Shown in pieces: positions 5,242-5,678 of a stretch of DNA of 5,678 nucleotides. The stretch lies in the NCBI GenBank assembly GCA_015062085.1, contig SUVI01000194.1, positions 1-5,678 on the forward strand, given 5' to 3'. How positions within the stretch are numbered: the first letter of the stretch is position 1; every line of letters starts with the position of its first letter. The translations under genes were made by a program, and so were the position numbers. Below the pieces are notes generated by a model. It did no database searches and was not told where the DNA came from. It saw only the letters and a list, made by a program, of their open reading frames with translations. The stretch is from Planctomycetaceae bacterium (GTDB lineage: Bacteria > Planctomycetota > Planctomycetia > Pirellulales > Thermoguttaceae).

Positions 5242-5258
5242 TTTCAAAAAGGCAAAAT

Positions 5259-5286
5259 AAAGAAGGTCCACGCGGCCTTCTTTTTT
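5259..5286 (+). terminator. Strong intrinsic terminator after csrA
   Basis: AAAGAAGGTC (5259-5268) pairs with GGCCTTCTTT (5274-5283), ten pairs with one G-U, around a CACGC loop. T continues from 5281 to 5286. The A-rich bases just before it would give a U-rich tail on the other strand, so it may work in both directions. Confidence 0.85.
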
Positions 5287-5445
5287 GGTTTATCAGGTAA
5301 CTGTGTACTCGTTTTAGCACTGAAAAACACGGAAGAAATTCGAAAACGCACTGAAAAAAAGAAGATCCAAGGCACGAATTTCCAGAAAAATACGGAATAT
5401 CCATCTGATTTTAACTTTTCTTTCCATTTTTCTCCGAAACTTTTC

Positions 5446-5473
5446 TTGACTTTTCCAATTTTCATGATATAAT
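5446..5473 (+). promoter_or_regulatory. Near-consensus sigma70 promoter of the Rpn-type gene
   Basis: TTGACT (5446-5451), a 16-base spacer and a perfect TATAAT (5468-5473) preceded by an extended -10 TGA (5465-5467). It is embedded in AT-rich DNA. Transcription would start near 5480, leaving a leader of about 57 bases. This is the strongest promoter in the window. Confidence 0.85.
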
Positions 5474-5536
5474 CAGAAAGACAGTGGGACGGGCGTTTGG
5501 AGTGTGTGTTTGGTGTGAAAGGGGGAGGCTGCGAAA

Positions 5537-5678
5537 ATGGCTGAAAAGATCCCGTTTGAACTGCCGCCGACGGCAGATGTCGTGTTTCAGTATCTATTTT
5601 CGTCGCCTTTCAGTATCTATTTTCGTCGCCTGGTGCGGAAAATGGTCTGAAGTGCTTCATCAATGCCATCAATATGAG
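5537..5678 (+). pseudogene. Rpn-family PD-(D/E)XK nuclease/putative transposase, N-terminus, frameshifted
   Basis: The ATG at 5537 has a strong GGGGGAGG eight bases upstream. The first residues, MAEKIPFELPPTADVVFQYL, match the start of Rpn (YhgA-like) recombination-promoting nucleases, in which D-VFKYLFG precedes a line like FINAIL. An exact 23-bp tandem duplication (5585-5630) then shifts the frame and gives a TGA at 5648-5650, so only 37 residues would be made. If one copy is removed the text continues LFSSPGAENGLKCFINAIN in the family pattern and stays open to the window edge. The gene is therefore real but disrupted, or switchable if the repeat can contract. Catalytic residues lie beyond the window. 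Known members are DNA endonucleases linked to recombination and mobile-element biology. The family call rests on a short stretch and is inference. Confidence 0.6.
5585..5630 (+). repeat. Perfect 23-bp tandem duplication inside the Rpn-type gene
   Basis: Bases 5585-5607 and 5608-5630 are identical and adjacent; each copy begins TTTCAGTATC and ends TTCGTCGCC. Each copy encodes FQYLFSSP when read in the gene's frame. Twenty-three is two more than a multiple of three, so one extra copy breaks the frame, and loss of one copy would restore it. Confidence 0.95.

Larger units (their letters stand above)
5143..5536. other. Intergenic region between csrA and the Rpn-type gene
   Basis: About 390 bases hold no credible gene. 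The first part (5143-5258) is GC-balanced and has a ten-base palindrome, TAGACGTCTA (5164-5173), and a hairpin of CTGGACT (5214-5220) with AGTCCAG (5235-5241). A strong terminator follows at 5259-5286. From 5287 to 5445 the DNA is AT-rich, with A runs and then T runs, and shows nothing I can name. The promoter at 5446-5473 and a 57-60 base G-rich leader complete the gap. Confidence 0.6.

Noticed and set aside
5175..5245. tRNA or tRNA fragment, suggested by TCGAGTCC near 5233-5240
   Set aside because: The T-stem does not pair around a seven-base loop, no cloverleaf can be drawn, and those bases are better used in the CTGGACT/AGTCCAG hairpin.
5171..5465. Minus-strand open frames across the csrA-Rpn gap
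   Set aside because: They run through the terminator and the promoter, have no ribosome sites, and encode low-complexity Lys/Phe/Ser-rich text.

Overview
The window looks like a piece of chromosome from a moderately GC-rich bacterium (coding parts near 55-60% G+C by eye), most likely of the Planctomycetes-Verrucomicrobia-Chlamydiae (PVC) group and perhaps a planctomycete. Three things suggest this. The first is a bacterial Thi4-type thiazole synthase under a TPP riboswitch. The second is a CsrA whose RNA-binding core is followed by a long tail. The third is an Rpn-type PD-(D/E)XK gene start with a strong sigma70-like promoter. The taxonomic call is inference.

Layout. 1-842: the 3' part of an unrecognised gene, followed by an intrinsic terminator (924-955). 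944-2710: a thiamine block made of a promoter, a TPP riboswitch (985-1068) with a likely translational expression platform, thi4 (1151-1933), an intrinsic terminator (1980-2016) and thiE (2051-2710). 2729-2827: nine tandem copies of an 11-bp unit fill most of the gap between thiE and the convergent galT and end exactly at galT's stop codon. 2828-3901: galT on the minus strand. About 4019-4312: an AT-rich island (about one third G+C) with at most a doubtful small minus-strand reading frame. 4315-4781: an open segment with no usable start that ends in an 8-bp tandem duplication, then a 65-residue small gene. 4801-5142: csrA, probably co-transcribed with the small gene. 5143-5445: non-coding, with a hairpin and a strong terminator (5259-5286). 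5446-5678: a near-consensus promoter driving the start of an Rpn-family gene whose frame is broken by an exact 23-bp tandem duplication.

How the genes work together. Thi4 makes the thiazole half of thiamine from NAD and glycine. Its His154 places it with the sulfide-using catalytic enzymes rather than the suicidal Cys type. ThiE joins the thiazole phosphate to the pyrimidine half. The product, TPP, is sensed by the leader and would shut down thi4. No pyrimidine-branch gene (thiC, thiD) is in the window. GalT acts in galactose or nucleotide-sugar metabolism and is not obviously tied to its neighbours. CsrA is a post-transcriptional regulator. A CsrA-like GGA site overlaps the ribosome binding site of the small gene just upstream, which suggests autogenous control of that pair.

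The recurring oddity is short tandem duplication: 9 x 11 bp, 2 x 8 bp and 2 x 23 bp. The last one clearly disrupts a gene and the 8-bp one may. I see no CRISPR array, rRNA, functional tRNA or complete insertion sequence.
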